A DNA stretch of 64,000 bases from Xenorhabdus sp. BG5. GTDB lineage: Bacteria > Pseudomonadota > Gammaproteobacteria > Enterobacterales > Enterobacteriaceae. The notes under the pieces were generated by a model. The model was not told the origin of the DNA. It did no database searches and saw nothing but the letters and a program-made list of their open reading frames with translations. The DNA lies in assembly GCF_015163665.1 (NCBI RefSeq), contig NZ_JADEUG010000008.1, positions 62,001-126,000 on the forward strand, in the 5' to 3' direction. A program made the position numbers and the translations under genes. Positions 19,519 through 29,700 of this stretch are shown here, piece after piece; the first letter of the stretch is position 1; the number at the start of each line of letters is the position of its first letter.

Positions 19519-19549
19519 GGTGAAGTAATAAAAATCTAAAGAGAAAATA

Positions 19550-20053
19550 ATGACAACAAAAACAACACACAATTACATTATTCGTCCCATTACTCAACAA
19601 GACAATGCAGGCATTGCCGCTGTGATCCGTGAGGTTTCTGCTGAGCATGGCTTAACCGCAGACAAAGGCTTTGCCGTCGCTGATCCCATTCTGGATACCC
19701 TGTACGAAGTTTACAACCAGCCACGCAGCGCTTATTGGGTGGTTGAAACGGATGGCGAAGTCGTTGGCGGTGGCGGTGTTGCTCCGTTGGCTGGTGGTGA
19801 TGGTGATACTTGCGAATTACAGAAGATGTACCTTTCATCGGTATTACGCGGAAAAGGCATCGCCAAGCAAATCGTGAAGCAATCTCTCGAATTTGGCACA
19901 GAGCAAGGCTTTAAACGCTGCTATCTGGAAACGACAGAGAATCTGAAAGCCGCCATTGCCTTGTATCAAAAGCTGGGCTTCAGCTATCTTGATGAGCCTC
20001 TTGGCAATACAGGCCACAGCGACTGTGAAGTCAGGATGCTCAAAGCATTATGA
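19550..20053 (+). CDS. yjgM: GNAT-family N-acetyltransferase YjgM
   Basis: A 167-aa GNAT acetyltransferase. The acetyl-CoA loop is recognisable in [22 protein letters not shown], with the later YQKLGF motif. In E. coli yjgM lies next to rraB and argI and close to valS, and the same order here supports orthology. The in vivo substrate is poorly defined. Its presence marks the right end of the accessory insert after valS. Confidence 0.85.
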   Translation: MTTKTTHNYIIRPITQQDNAGIAAVIREVSAEHGLTADKGFAVADPILDTLYEVYNQPRSAYWVVETDGEVVGGGGVAPLAGGDGDTCELQKMYLSSVLRGKGIAKQIVKQSLEFGTEQGFKRCYLETTENLKAAIALYQKLGFSYLDEPLGNTGHSDCEVRMLKAL

Positions 20054-20083
20054 TGCTATATAGCTTTCGATTAAAGATAGTCA

Positions 20084-20104
20084 GCCCCACGGTTTAAATG
20101 GGGC
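20084..20104. terminator. Bidirectional terminator between yjgM and rraB
   Basis: GCCCCA (20084-20089) and TGGGGC (20099-20104) flank a short AT-rich loop between the convergent genes yjgM and rraB. Moderately T-rich sequence follows on the plus strand. Confidence 0.5.
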
Positions 20105-20134
20105 AATTTGGTTTGACGCAATCTTCAAAAGACC

Positions 20135-20557
20135 TTAATGGAGTTTGGGTTCATCGTCCTCAGGGGGAAAGAGATCGCCATCATCTTCATCATCAGGCGC
20201 ATTAGGGTCTTCAAAGTACGTTCCCCAACCGTCGTAATTTACACCGATCTTTCCAGCCAGATCCATGAGCTGCTCAACCTGTGTGTCGATCAATTCAGCT
20301 TCCAGACGACTTTCGCTGATCACATCACAACACATCAAAACAACACCGTCTTCTGTTTCCAGCTCTTCTGCATCCGTGACTTCATAGCCTAACCTAAAAG
20401 CTTCAAGGGCGGCCTTTTCCAATTGGTCGAAGTCTTCTGCCGAAAAATGGTGTTCAATAATATAGAGTGCATCCGGATCACTGCCATCTTCCAATAATTC
20501 TTCGATGATCAAGCGAGTTTCTTCACACTGTTCTTCTAAAGCATGTGGGTCTGCCAT
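20135..20557 (-). CDS. rraB: Ribonuclease E activity regulator RraB
   Basis: A 140-aa acidic protein matching RraB (YjgD), which binds RNase E and modulates mRNA decay. Characteristic segments are [22 protein letters not shown] and the very acidic tail ([16 protein letters not shown]). The open frame extends 53 codons further upstream. I choose the ATG at 20557 because it has AGAGGGG just before it and gives the usual family length. It is divergent from argI, as in E. coli. Confidence 0.93.
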   Translation of the reverse strand: MADPHALEEQCEETRLIIEELLEDGSDPDALYIIEHHFSAEDFDQLEKAALEAFRLGYEVTDAEELETEDGVVLMCCDVISESRLEAELIDTQVEQLMDLAGKIGVNYDGWGTYFEDPNAPDDEDDGDLFPPEDDEPKLH

Positions 20558-20726
20558 GCCAATCCCCTCTGTCAGTTGGCTGTCTTGTTTTGCATTCTCC
20601 CATCTTTTATGTACAAAGGATATATCTATCCAATTTTGTTCAAAAAAGAAATGCATAACATAAGCGGCTGATCTATAACCTGTCTTGATACCTTCACTCC
20701 GATAATCTCTGCACACAGGGCTTGTA

Positions 20727-20766
20727 ATTGAATTTTTTATCGATGTATAGTGAATATAAATTCAAT
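20727..20766 (+). promoter_or_regulatory. ARG boxes and promoter of argI
   Basis: A good ArgR box centres on TGAATATAAATTCA (20751-20764). A weaker half-conserved box begins at TGAATTTTTT (20729), about one and a bit turns upstream. They overlap a -35 TTGTAA (20722-20727) and a -10 TATAGT (20746-20751) with an 18-bp spacer. Arginine-dependent ArgR repression of argI is the expected outcome. Confidence 0.75.
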
Positions 20767-20790
20767 ATTGCCTAATGGAGACAATGCATA

Positions 20791-21804
20791 ATGAACCCAT
20801 TTTTCAAGCGTTCTTTCCTAAGATTACTTGACATTACTCCCACAGAAATTAATACCCTTTTAACGTTGTCTCATGCATTAAAAGCGAATAAAAAATCAGG
20901 TTCTGAATCTCTCTTACTCACAGGGAAAAATATTGCCCTGATTTTCGAAAAAGACTCCACTCGTACACGCTGCGCATTTGAAGTCGCAGCCCATGATCAA
21001 GGTGCCAATGTGACCTATTTAAGCTCAAGCGGCAGTCAGATCGGGCACAAAGAATCCATCAAAGATACTGCGCGGGTACTTGGGCGTTTATATGATGGTA
21101 TCCAATACCGTGGATACAGTCAGAAAATTGTCGAAACGCTTGCGCAATACTCAGGCGTTCCGGTTTGGAATGGCCTGACGGATGAATTCCACCCAACCCA
21201 ACTATTGGCTGATCTAATGACGATGCAGGAACACAACCAAAAACCACTCTCTGAGATCAAATTGGCCTATTTGGGCGATGCCCGCAATAACATGGGCAAT
21301 ACCCTACTGGAAGCGGCTACACTGACAGGTATAGATCTCCGTTTGGTTGCGCCAAGAACATGCTGGCCGGAAAAAAATTTGGTTGCGAAATGCCAAAAAC
21401 AGGCAGAAAAAACAGGCGGCCAGATCACCCTGACAGAAGATATTACGCATGGTGTAAAAGGGGCCGATTTTCTGTATACCGATGTTTGGGTATCAATGGG
21501 AGAACCAAAATCTATCTGGAAAGAACGCATTGCATTACTGAGGCCCTATCAGGTCAATATGGATGTTGTGAAACTCACAAGGAACCCAGAAGTTAAGTTC
21601 CTGCATTGCCTGCCTGCTTTTCATGATGAAGAAACAACACTTGGTAAGCAACTGGCAGAGGAATTCAATTTATATGGTGGTCTGGAAGTCACGAATGAAG
21701 TATTTGAATCAAAACACAGCATTGTGTTTGATCAGGCTGAAAACCGAATGCATACCATTAAAGCCGTAATGGTAGCAACACTGGTGGAAAACCTCGTGTT
21801 GTAA
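20791..21804 (+). CDS. argI: Ornithine carbamoyltransferase
   Basis: A 337-aa ornithine carbamoyltransferase that makes citrulline from ornithine and carbamoyl phosphate in arginine biosynthesis. The carbamoyl-phosphate motif STRTR is present ([12 protein letters not shown]), as are HPTQ ([11 protein letters not shown]) and the ornithine-site HCLPAFHD. It appears to be full length. GGAG precedes the ATG. The divergent rraB neighbour and the ARG boxes match the E. coli argI locus. Confidence 0.97.
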   Translation: MNPFFKRSFLRLLDITPTEINTLLTLSHALKANKKSGSESLLLTGKNIALIFEKDSTRTRCAFEVAAHDQGANVTYLSSSGSQIGHKESIKDTARVLGRLYDGIQYRGYSQKIVETLAQYSGVPVWNGLTDEFHPTQLLADLMTMQEHNQKPLSEIKLAYLGDARNNMGNTLLEAATLTGIDLRLVAPRTCWPEKNLVAKCQKQAEKTGGQITLTEDITHGVKGADFLYTDVWVSMGEPKSIWKERIALLRPYQVNMDVVKLTRNPEVKFLHCLPAFHDEETTLGKQLAEEFNLYGGLEVTNEVFESKHSIVFDQAENRMHTIKAVMVATLVENLVL

Positions 21805-21832
21805 TAGTTGATTTATATTTTGCGTTCGCTCA

Positions 21833-21858
21833 TATTGGCAAAAATCAAAATGCCAATA
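21833..21858. repeat. Inverted repeat after argI
   Basis: A perfect 8-bp inverted repeat, TATTGGCA / TGCCAATA, with a 10-base A-rich loop. There is no T-run, so it is probably an mRNA-stabilising hairpin rather than a terminator. Confidence 0.4.
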
Positions 21859-21924
21859 TACCCAGCTTATATAAAAGATGCACCCTATAGATCTACACTT
21901 TCAATTTAAAGAAGATAACAAAAT

Positions 21925-21952
21925 AAAAATAGTGAGTTAATTCACTATTTTT
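21925..21952 (+). terminator. Intrinsic terminator downstream of argI
   Basis: AAAAATAGTGA and TCACTATTTTT form a perfect 11-bp stem around GTTAAT, with the T-run included in the stem. It would end argI transcription and could work in both directions. The rest of the gap up to 22293 is AT-rich. It presumably holds the promoter of the next gene, but I cannot place one. Confidence 0.8.
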
Positions 21953-22293
21953 ATTTGCATCAACTAATGACACTAACAAAAATAATTTCAAGCATGTTTT
22001 TCTCTTTATACTATTTAAATTGGGTTAACAATCAATAACCAGAAAGATTTGAGCATAAAACAATATTTCAGCAGCGCGTTTTTTAGTAGTAAAATTTGAA
22101 TTTACAACTTAATTGATACCTATCACAGCAGATAAACAGACTTTATAATAAAAAACCTGATTTTATTCCATATTAATTGACTTACCATTTTATTATATTG
22201 AGATAAAAATCCAACTTAAGTAATATGAACCAGCAGTTTAGCAGCAGGATGAAATTACCTTGAACTTTAACGAAAAAATTAAGTGAGGGAATT

Positions 22294-23700
22294 ATGCCTA
22301 ATATAAATAAACTGGAAAATAAGAATACCTGTTCATTTAATCCTGACCAATATAAAAGTGACGAAGTTGCCCCCGTTGGTTCCTTCCCGTGGGCAATGAT
22401 TTGTGTGTATTTAGGAAAAAAAGTACATCGCCGTGATTGGGATATTCCTAATGAATATGTTCATCTTCGTCCCGCATCGGGGGATCTTCCACCGCTCATG
22501 GAAAAATTCGACAAAGATGATGGTGCTACAATTTGGACACCAACCCAACAAGATATTACAGGGTGTGATTGGGATCTATTGAAGTCAGAAGACAATAAGC
22601 CTGACCCCAAATGCCCTTTCAACCTAAACCAATACAATTTAACTGCACCCGTTGGTTCATTTCCGTGGGTGATAATTCAAGTGTATTTAGGAAATAAAGC
22701 ACATCGCAATCATTGGCATACACCTAATGAATACATACATCTTGTTCACAAGGCAGAGGCTCCAGGTGGAGGTGAGGAAATTACTCACATTGAGAAGCTC
22801 GATAAACATGGCAACTTTGCATCTTGGACACCGACACAAGAAGACTTGATAGCTTGTGATTGGAATTCTTCGAAGTCAAATGACAATATAACCGTACCCG
22901 CCAGTTCTTTCTCATGGGCACTGGGCCAACTTTATTTAGGAAAACAGTTACATCGTAGTAGTTGGCCTGGCCTTAAAGAACATCTACGCCTTACCCACGA
23001 GCAGGGGAATAACAATGAACATGATGGGCCAACATATATCGAGAAGAGTGATAAAGACGGCTATTGGTCTTATTGGGACCCAAAACAAGAAGACTTGACG
23101 GCTTATGATTGGAAGATATCAGATGACAATAAGCCAAATCTGACATGTCCAGAAGATAGTCAGCTAGTTTTTGATATCACTTTAGGCATGCAACAGCATA
23201 GTTCTGGTATTTTTTTTGCGGGGTATTGGGGGGGGAATGTTCATCATACACCAATTCCTGAAGATAATCTTGTAAATCCTGATGGCTCTTTTGGTCGTTT
23301 AAAAAAAGTTGAGAAAATTGATGCAGATATATTTGAGCCTCTTAATGGCATTGCAGCATTCTATGTGCAAGAGGATACGGGAAATCCACCATCTTCCTCG
23401 TTAATCCTAAAATTATCAGCGGGGGGGCAAGGTGATTTGCGACACCTTTTAAGAATGAATAAGTTGTTATTTTTAATTAATTTAATCGTGAGGAATATAA
23501 TAGTTGACAACGTAATCTATAGTTTACCTGTCTCAACGTGGAAATTATTGTATGGGAATAAAAACAATAACTCAGAGACCGATTACAATTATGCGGAGCT
23601 CTATATTAATTACGGAGATTCAGTAGACGCACGGAGATTAGGTGCCATACTGAAACAGGCAGCTAAAACAGGTGAAACCAAACGTTTTTGCCTAAGATAA
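22294..23700 (+). CDS. Protein with three tandem Tad2-like (DUF2829) domains and an unknown C-terminal domain
   Basis: A 468-aa protein. Three copies of one domain lie at about residues 27-93, 118-190 and 201-273. Each begins with (S)FxWAxxxxYLGKxxHRxxW and ends with W-xP-xQ-x-D-x-x-x-x-DW. This is the pattern of DUF2829, the family of the phage anti-Thoeris protein Tad2, which sequesters signalling nucleotides. Copies 1 and 2 also share a preceding Cys-x-Phe-Asn linker. Residues 290-468 form a further domain I do not recognise (GIFFAGYWGGNVHH, late DSVDARRLGAILKQA). There is no signal peptide. The ribosome site is GTGAGGGA. No Thoeris genes are nearby. Family assignment is by motif only; a role as a nucleotide sponge is inference. 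Confidence 0.7.
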   Translation: MPNINKLENKNTCSFNPDQYKSDEVAPVGSFPWAMICVYLGKKVHRRDWDIPNEYVHLRPASGDLPPLMEKFDKDDGATIWTPTQQDITGCDWDLLKSEDNKPDPKCPFNLNQYNLTAPVGSFPWVIIQVYLGNKAHRNHWHTPNEYIHLVHKAEAPGGGEEITHIEKLDKHGNFASWTPTQEDLIACDWNSSKSNDNITVPASSFSWALGQLYLGKQLHRSSWPGLKEHLRLTHEQGNNNEHDGPTYIEKSDKDGYWSYWDPKQEDLTAYDWKISDDNKPNLTCPEDSQLVFDITLGMQQHSSGIFFAGYWGGNVHHTPIPEDNLVNPDGSFGRLKKVEKIDADIFEPLNGIAAFYVQEDTGNPPSSSLILKLSAGGQGDLRHLLRMNKLLFLINLIVRNIIVDNVIYSLPVSTWKLLYGNKNNNSETDYNYAELYINYGDSVDARRLGAILKQAAKTGETKRFCLR

Positions 23701-23800
23701 TACTAGTTAATAAAAAGTTATATCTTGAATAAAGTCACTTTCCGGGCATCGCTTTTTATCTCTGCCGTGACAATTATCCCCTATTGCCGCGGCATCCATT

Positions 23801-23905
23801 CTAAAACCGATAATCTATCCCCACATTAATCCCACTCATAGCGATAATGAAGATTGGCTCCGCGAATATTTTTAATAAAGTTGCAAGAAGCATTTTTTCA
23901 TCACC
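23801..23905 (-). pseudogene. Possible C-terminal relic of an outer-membrane beta-barrel protein
   Basis: A short minus-strand frame ends in SGINVGIDYRF before a stop at 23801. This alternation with a terminal Tyr-Arg-Phe is typical of Ail/OmpX/Lom barrels and other porins. No complete upstream barrel can be followed; stops and frame changes occur within about 100 bp. It is reported as a tentative relic. Confidence 0.3.
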
Positions 23906-23954
23906 TTCAATAATTATCCTTTATGTTTATTAAATGTTTTAACCGTTTAAAGTA

Positions 23955-24060
23955 TATACCAATCTAACTTCAAGATGCGTGTGATTTCTCCCCGCAATGC
24001 GGGGGAGAAATCACGTTTCATAGCGTGTTGTAAATTGCAACTTGAAGTTTAATGCGTATA
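23955..24060. mobile_element. Small palindromic MITE related to the adjacent IS630 element
   Basis: A segment of about 106 bp starts with TATACCAATCTAACTTCAAG, nearly the same as the left end of the IS630 element that begins at its other side. It ends with CAACTTGAAG...GCGTATA, a related inverted terminus. The interior is a perfect-looking hairpin, GTGATTTCTCCCC / GGGGAGAAATCAC. It has no coding capacity. The ends suggest cross-mobilisation by the IS630-type transposase. Confidence 0.65.
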
Positions 24061-25165
24061 TACCAATCTAACTTGAAGATGCAGGTTTTAAAATCTGAAA
24101 ATTGTCAGTCAGTCGAGTCGTCAGTTCTTTCGCTTTTTCTGGCAACGTGACATGAAAAAAGTGACGAAGGGTTTCACGGAACGTCTTCGCATTCGGAAAA
24201 TAAACATTGTTACGCACTTGCTCATTCATATATTTCCACAATCGCTCTATCGGATTGAGGTTTGGGCTGTAAGGCGGGAGGTAATGCAATTCAATATTCA
24301 GGACATACGCAATATCTTTCACCCACTCTGCTCGGTGGTAACCCGCCCCGTCCAGAATAATATGGATTTTTTGCGAAAGCGGGTAAGTTTCCCGGATCGC
24401 CCCGAAGAAATACGCGATATTTTCAGCATTGATGCTCGGATATTCACGAATCACGGTGTCTTCAATCCGTTGTAAATTGAGGGCACCCAGAATATTGAGA
24501 CGGGTACGACTGCCAGTAGTTTCGACCACTTTTACCTGATTCTTTCCCGCTTTCATCCAGCCATAACTGAGCTTTGTGGACTGTGAAGGATGTACCGCAT
24601 CAATAAATAGGATAGGCTCATTCTGACCCGCTCCGTCTTTCAGGGACGGGTAGTCATCAATAAATTGTTGCTGTTTATTCGCATCGAATTTATGCGGCAC
24701 TCCCTTGGGTTTTTTGTAGCTGAAACCTTGGCGGTGAAGCCATTTCGTCATTCCACCCACGCTGAAAGAAACCTGCCAACGTGTTCGGACATAGGCCACA
24801 ATTTGAGCGGTGGTATGCAGCAAATTTGCCGTCAAGTAGTCAATCAAGTCGGCGGTTTGTTCGGCAGAGAGATGGCTTTCAGAGCCGCCATTTTCCGGGG
24901 TGAGCTTTTCCTGCGCGATGAAATATTTTAGGTGACGGCTTACCGTACTTTCATGAATACGCAAGGCCTGTGCAATCATCTGGGCAGTCCAGCCCTCTGA
25001 CGCCAAAAGCACGGCCTTGATGCGATCACAGACTCGACTGTCTCGAGTGGTATCATGCATCAATTCGAGGGCACATTTTTGTTCTGGTGTCAGATGAATT
25101 TTCATGGTTGTAAGCATGATCGGGTTTGGATAAGAAATCAAGCATCTTCAATGGCGATGGGTATA
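24059..25165 (-). mobile_element. IS630-family insertion sequence, apparently intact
   Basis: An element of about 1.1 kb with imperfect terminal inverted repeats. The left end reads TATACCAATC...TTGAAGATGC, and the right end, reverse-complemented, reads TATACCCATC...TTGAAGATGC. Both termini carry TA, the usual IS630 target and duplication. It encodes one transposase nearly filling the element. It sits between the Tad2-like gene and metY, directly beside the MITE. Confidence 0.85.
24068..25141 (-). CDS. IS630-family DDE transposase
   Basis: A 357-aa transposase. An N-terminal helix-turn-helix region (about 25-75, with MIAQALRIHESTVSRHL) is followed by a second winged helix. The DDE core has Asp in LFIDAVHPSQ, Asp in IILDGAGYHRA and Glu in SPNLNPIERLWKYM. 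No frameshift or internal stop is visible, so the element may be active. The start could be the first Met (25141) or a Met 8 or 12 codons further in. Confidence 0.92.
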   Translation of the reverse strand: MISYPNPIMLTTMKIHLTPEQKCALELMHDTTRDSRVCDRIKAVLLASEGWTAQMIAQALRIHESTVSRHLKYFIAQEKLTPENGGSESHLSAEQTADLIDYLTANLLHTTAQIVAYVRTRWQVSFSVGGMTKWLHRQGFSYKKPKGVPHKFDANKQQQFIDDYPSLKDGAGQNEPILFIDAVHPSQSTKLSYGWMKAGKNQVKVVETTGSRTRLNILGALNLQRIEDTVIREYPSINAENIAYFFGAIRETYPLSQKIHIILDGAGYHRAEWVKDIAYVLNIELHYLPPYSPNLNPIERLWKYMNEQVRNNVYFPNAKTFRETLRHFFHVTLPEKAKELTTRLTDNFQILKPASSS

Positions 25166-25305
25166 GATAGTTTCTGTAAGGCAATCGGATAAAATGCAAT
25201 ATAAGATTATTTTTTGATATCAACAAAGTCAAAACAAACGCGTTACTCTTTTTAATTGTCAGTCTCAAACGTCAGTACCACTTTAATCAACTAAAGGAAA
25301 TGGCA

Positions 25306-26586
25306 ATGAAATTAGAAACTTTATCCATCCACGCAGGTTATTCACCCGATCCAACCACCAAAGCCGTTGCGGTCCCAATTTATCAGACAACTTCCTACGC
25401 TTTTGATGATTCCCAACATGGTGCTGATCTGTTTGATTTAAAAGTGGAAGGTAATATTTATTCCCGCATCATGAATCCAACCAATGATGTATTGGAAAAA
25501 CGTGTCACCGCTTTGGAAGGCGGTATCGGTGCGCTGGCGGTCGCTTCGGGCATGGCGGCAATCACTTACGCCATACAAACCATCGCCACAGTCGGGGATA
25601 ATATTGTCTCTGTCGCAAAATTGTATGGCGGCACTTATAACCTGATGGCACACAGTTTCCCAACTATGGGGATTGAAACCCGTTTTGTTGATCATGACAA
25701 TCTCGCGGCCGTTGACACCCTGATCGATAAAAGAACCAAAGCCGTCTATTGCGAATCCATCACCAACCCTAGTGGGAATATCATTGATATCCAGGCGCTG
25801 GCCGAGATTGCCCATCGGCACGGCATTCCTCTTATTGTCGATAATACCGTCGCAACCCCCTACTTATGCCGCCCGTTTGAACATGGCGCCGATATTATCA
25901 TCCATTCCCTGACCAAATATATTGGCGGTCATGGCACCTCGATTGGCGGGATGATTGTCGATTCAGGCAAATTTCCCTGGGCAGCGCATCAGGATCGCTT
26001 TGCAATTTTAGGCACACCAGATCCTTCATATCACGGCATAACCTATACCGAACATTTTGGGGCTGCGGCCTTTATCGCTCGCTGCCGTGTCGGGCCACTG
26101 CGTAGCACAGGCGCGGCATTGTCGCCGTTCAATGCCTTTTTGATGTTACAAGGGCTGGAAACATTGGCGTTACGGATGGAACGCCATACTGAAAACGCCC
26201 TGAAAATCGCACAATATCTGGAAAAACATCCTCAGGTATCCTGGGTGAACTATGCGGGGTTGCCTGCACATCCTGAACATGATTTGGCGGTCCGTTATAT
26301 GGGGGGCAAGCCAGCATCTATTCTGTCTTTCGGCATTAAAGGCGGGGAAAAAGCAGGTATACGCTTTATTGATGCCCTGCAATTGATTGTTCGTTTGGTT
26401 AATATTGGTGATGCCAAATCTCTGGCTTGTCATCCAGCCTCAACCACCCACCGTCAGCTAAATGATGAAGAAATGGTAAAAGCGGGGGTTTCACGCGATT
26501 TAATTCGCTTATCCATCGGTATTGAACATAGCGATGATATTATTGCCGACCTCGCGCAAGCGCTAGAGGCAGCAAAAACGCAGTAA
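25306..26586 (+). CDS. metY: O-acetylhomoserine sulfhydrylase (MetY-type)
   Basis: A 426-aa PLP enzyme of the Cys/Met metabolism family, close to O-acetylhomoserine aminocarboxypropyltransferase. The N-terminal LSIHAGYSPDPTTKA, the YSRIMNPT segment and the PLP lysine in HSLTKYIGGHGTSIGG are typical. The long form with an insert before SPFNAFLMLQGLETL is usual for MetY. It makes homocysteine from O-acetylhomoserine and sulfide. I start it at 25306; AAAGGA is too close to the ATG at 25300. A strong terminator follows. Confidence 0.9.
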   Translation: MKLETLSIHAGYSPDPTTKAVAVPIYQTTSYAFDDSQHGADLFDLKVEGNIYSRIMNPTNDVLEKRVTALEGGIGALAVASGMAAITYAIQTIATVGDNIVSVAKLYGGTYNLMAHSFPTMGIETRFVDHDNLAAVDTLIDKRTKAVYCESITNPSGNIIDIQALAEIAHRHGIPLIVDNTVATPYLCRPFEHGADIIIHSLTKYIGGHGTSIGGMIVDSGKFPWAAHQDRFAILGTPDPSYHGITYTEHFGAAAFIARCRVGPLRSTGAALSPFNAFLMLQGLETLALRMERHTENALKIAQYLEKHPQVSWVNYAGLPAHPEHDLAVRYMGGKPASILSFGIKGGEKAGIRFIDALQLIVRLVNIGDAKSLACHPASTTHRQLNDEEMVKAGVSRDLIRLSIGIEHSDDIIADLAQALEAAKTQ

Positions 26587-26640
26587 ACTCGTTGTTAAAA
26601 GCTATAGTGCCAGAATATTTTATTTAATAAGAAAAAAATA

Positions 26641-26675
26641 ACACAGGCTCAAAATGATTGAGCCTGTGTTTTTAT
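26641..26675. terminator. Bidirectional terminator between metY and the intimin-like gene
   Basis: ACACAGGCTCA and TGAGCCTGTGT form a perfect 11-bp stem (26641-26669) with a seven-base loop. TTTTTATT follows on the plus strand, and an A-rich run precedes it, giving a T-run on the minus strand. It can end both convergent transcripts. Confidence 0.88.
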
Positions 26676-26700
26676 TACTTATCCTATTGATTAGCTATTT

Positions 26701-29700
26701 TTACATGTTCCACTGACAAATCAACTCGCTTTTTGTTCCTGTTGGTTTCATATCTAATTCATGTGAAGTAAGATTAATCTCAACAGGATCCAAGACATTT
26801 GCTACATTTACATGGTTAGGCTTAAAAAGCACGTTGTTAACTACTCTTATCGTGGTGGTCTTGGGGTCGTTCAAAAACCCCCAATCCCCTAGCTTGGGAA
26901 ACTCTTCAAGTAGCGTCGAGCCATTTTTTGGCATATTGACAGCCACATAGGGCGGTTGCGAAGAGACTGGCAATATATACGACAGCTTAGCGTCTATCTC
27001 AAGTAAACGCGGATTAACAGGATCCTTACTTCCCATTTGTGGCGGATCCATATCCGCACACCTTGCAGAAGGCTTATATCCAACCGCAGTAGCGCTCACA
27101 AAAGCGCGCAGTGGTTTTACTGTATAAGTGTAGGTACGTATCGCTCCTGTCCGTTGGTTAGTAACAGTCAACCTGAGCGTTGTAGGCTCCAGTGAACCCG
27201 TCCATGTGTTATACGCAAATGTATTGTTATTGTTTCCCGGACCAACTCCATTCCCTGAGACTATTTCAAGATTGCCTTCTTCATCGCCACCAAAAAGAGA
27301 CTTATTTGGATCAGTGCGCAGCTCTCCATTTAACTTCTCAAAGATGTTATGAGGTCCAGTTTCATCACTCTTGTAGAAACGATTGACTGATGGATTCTTC
27401 GAATTGTAAAGATGCAACCCAGCAGGCTGAGCTACCGGTTTAAAGTTCACGGCAGTGTTAGCGACCAATGCCTGTTTTCCATTTTTTGTCACAAAATCCA
27501 GCTTGACCTTGACATTTTTAACACCGACAGAACTACTCAAGGTTGTAGTTAAATATCCCTGATCATCCGTGGTTAGCTGCTTATTACCGAACACCAGCTT
27601 ACCTTCCTCTACCAGCTTGTTGTGGTCAAGTTGGTCATTAGATACACCCCAAACCACCTTATCGTGACCAAAAGTCAGATGAGGTATGGCAGCATTACTG
27701 GCAGCATCAATAATTTTTGCTTTATAGGTATAAGGCACTTTCCCGTCGCCATCGAGTTCCTTACTTGGTGTAACTTCTATCGCGCCAATCTGAATTTCAC
27801 CGATGAAAGCCACTGGGTTTTCAACGTATGTCTTTGTTTTACCTCCATCAATTGATGCACCGACTTTAATATCTTTTGCAGGCTTGGTACTACTTAAGGT
27901 AGCAAATAAGTTCCCTTCAGTATCTGTAGTCTCTTGCACTGACGACCACTTCATGCCATCCGGCAATGTTTCAGGATACCACTGAACATCCACTTTCTGA
28001 TTTTTCAGTGGGACACCATTCTTATCTTTCACTGCTGCCGTAAAGGTATAGCCATTATCTCCAGCGAGACGTAGCCCTGTTGCCAACGGCTTGACAGATT
28101 GAACCTTAAAGTCAGAGATAAGACCGCTAAAGCCAATATCACCAATATGGGCTTTTTTCATTCCTGGCATTTCCAGGAAAACTTTTACATCTTTCAGCGG
28201 CTGGGAAGTTGTTACCGTTGCCTGCAATTGCCCCTCAGCATTGGTTATGCTAGGTTTTTTCCAACTCAGTTTCACATCATTATTCGCTGGCTCAAGAGAC
28301 CAAGTGACATCTTCAATCACACCATTGCGAATAATATCTTTATCAGTTGTACCATGAGCGATTGTTGCCAGTAATTTATAACCGCCCTGATCACCCGCAG
28401 CAGAAGTTGTTAATTGTTCAGTCTTAAAATGTCTGACAACAAAAGGCTGAACTGTCACATTCAAAATAGCTGGCTTGCTGACCTTACCGTTATTTCCTTC
28501 CGCAAAGATATTGATCGTATGCGTATTTTGTCCATCAGGAATATATTTAGGCAATACAAGCGAAATTAACTTATTACCGCCACCCACCTTGGAAATACCG
28601 CCTCCATTTTTGGTAAATGCGTTATCTGCCTGAAATATTATATTCTTGACGTTTGATTCTACGTTAGCCGCTATCGGTATTGGTGATGGCCATGCTTGCT
28701 GGCTATAACCTACGATGTTGTTTTGCGACAACGCTAATTGCAGTTCATCTGGCTTCTTCCTGTGATCAAGCACAATATGGTTGTTTCTTTCCACTAGGTC
28801 ATAGCGGCTACCTGCCAATGTACGCATGGAAGCAACACTATCAGGCGAGAACTGTACTCCCCAAGGTACTCCAAAGCGATAATTCAGGTTGGCCTGGAAC
28901 AAAGTTTCACTGTGCCCGCTACCGCCATATTTGTAGTCTACCCCCATTGTCACCAACGGAATCGGCGTATAGTTCAGACCAACTCTACCCAGGCTGGGGT
29001 TTTTCTGTTTACTACCACGATTGAACAATTCAACGTTATCACCAAAGTATTGTTCAAAGCCTAACTTACCACCCAGATTCGGGTAAGCAGGTAAATAGAA
29101 TTCGCCTTGAAGATCAAAGCCGTTGGCCGCACGCTCTTCCCAATCCTGTTTTTCCAATGACTGACGCCAGTCAGTCAGACGCAAGTATGAGTTGGCAGAA
29201 AATTTGACATAATCTGTCCAGGCTTCTGCACCTACACCGATGCGCTGATTTTTACCGGTGACATCATGGTCATAGAAAGTATTCAACCCGTACATCCAAT
29301 GAGGCGTAAAATAACGCCCACCCACACCGACATTCACGGTATGGCGGCTGTCTTTATTGCGATAACCAAATTGGGAGAAAACCAACCAATCGGCTTTATT
29401 GTCGTAGAGCGGAAGCAACAGATCCAGGGAGCCATTATCCAGTTTACCTTTTCTATCGAGGGAAAAGTTGATCCTGGCTGTCCCAAACTGGGATAACCAT
29501 TTCTGGGTTTCACTGGATATTATCCCATTGACTTTTCCTAACGCGTAAGATTTAGCTTGCTCGGTAAGTTGGGAAGGTGAAGATGACAACACCCGACTCA
29601 CTGTCTGAATATTTTGCGCAATTAAACCTGCTGTAGTATCTCCCCCATTCTCTAACTGATTTTCACCTGCCACTTTCTGTGTTTGTTGTTCAGTGTTTTT

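Noticed and set aside
20558-20716. A 53-codon N-terminal extension of rraB
   Set aside because: Family length and AGAGGGG before the ATG at 20557 support the short form; the extension overlaps the region near the argI promoter.
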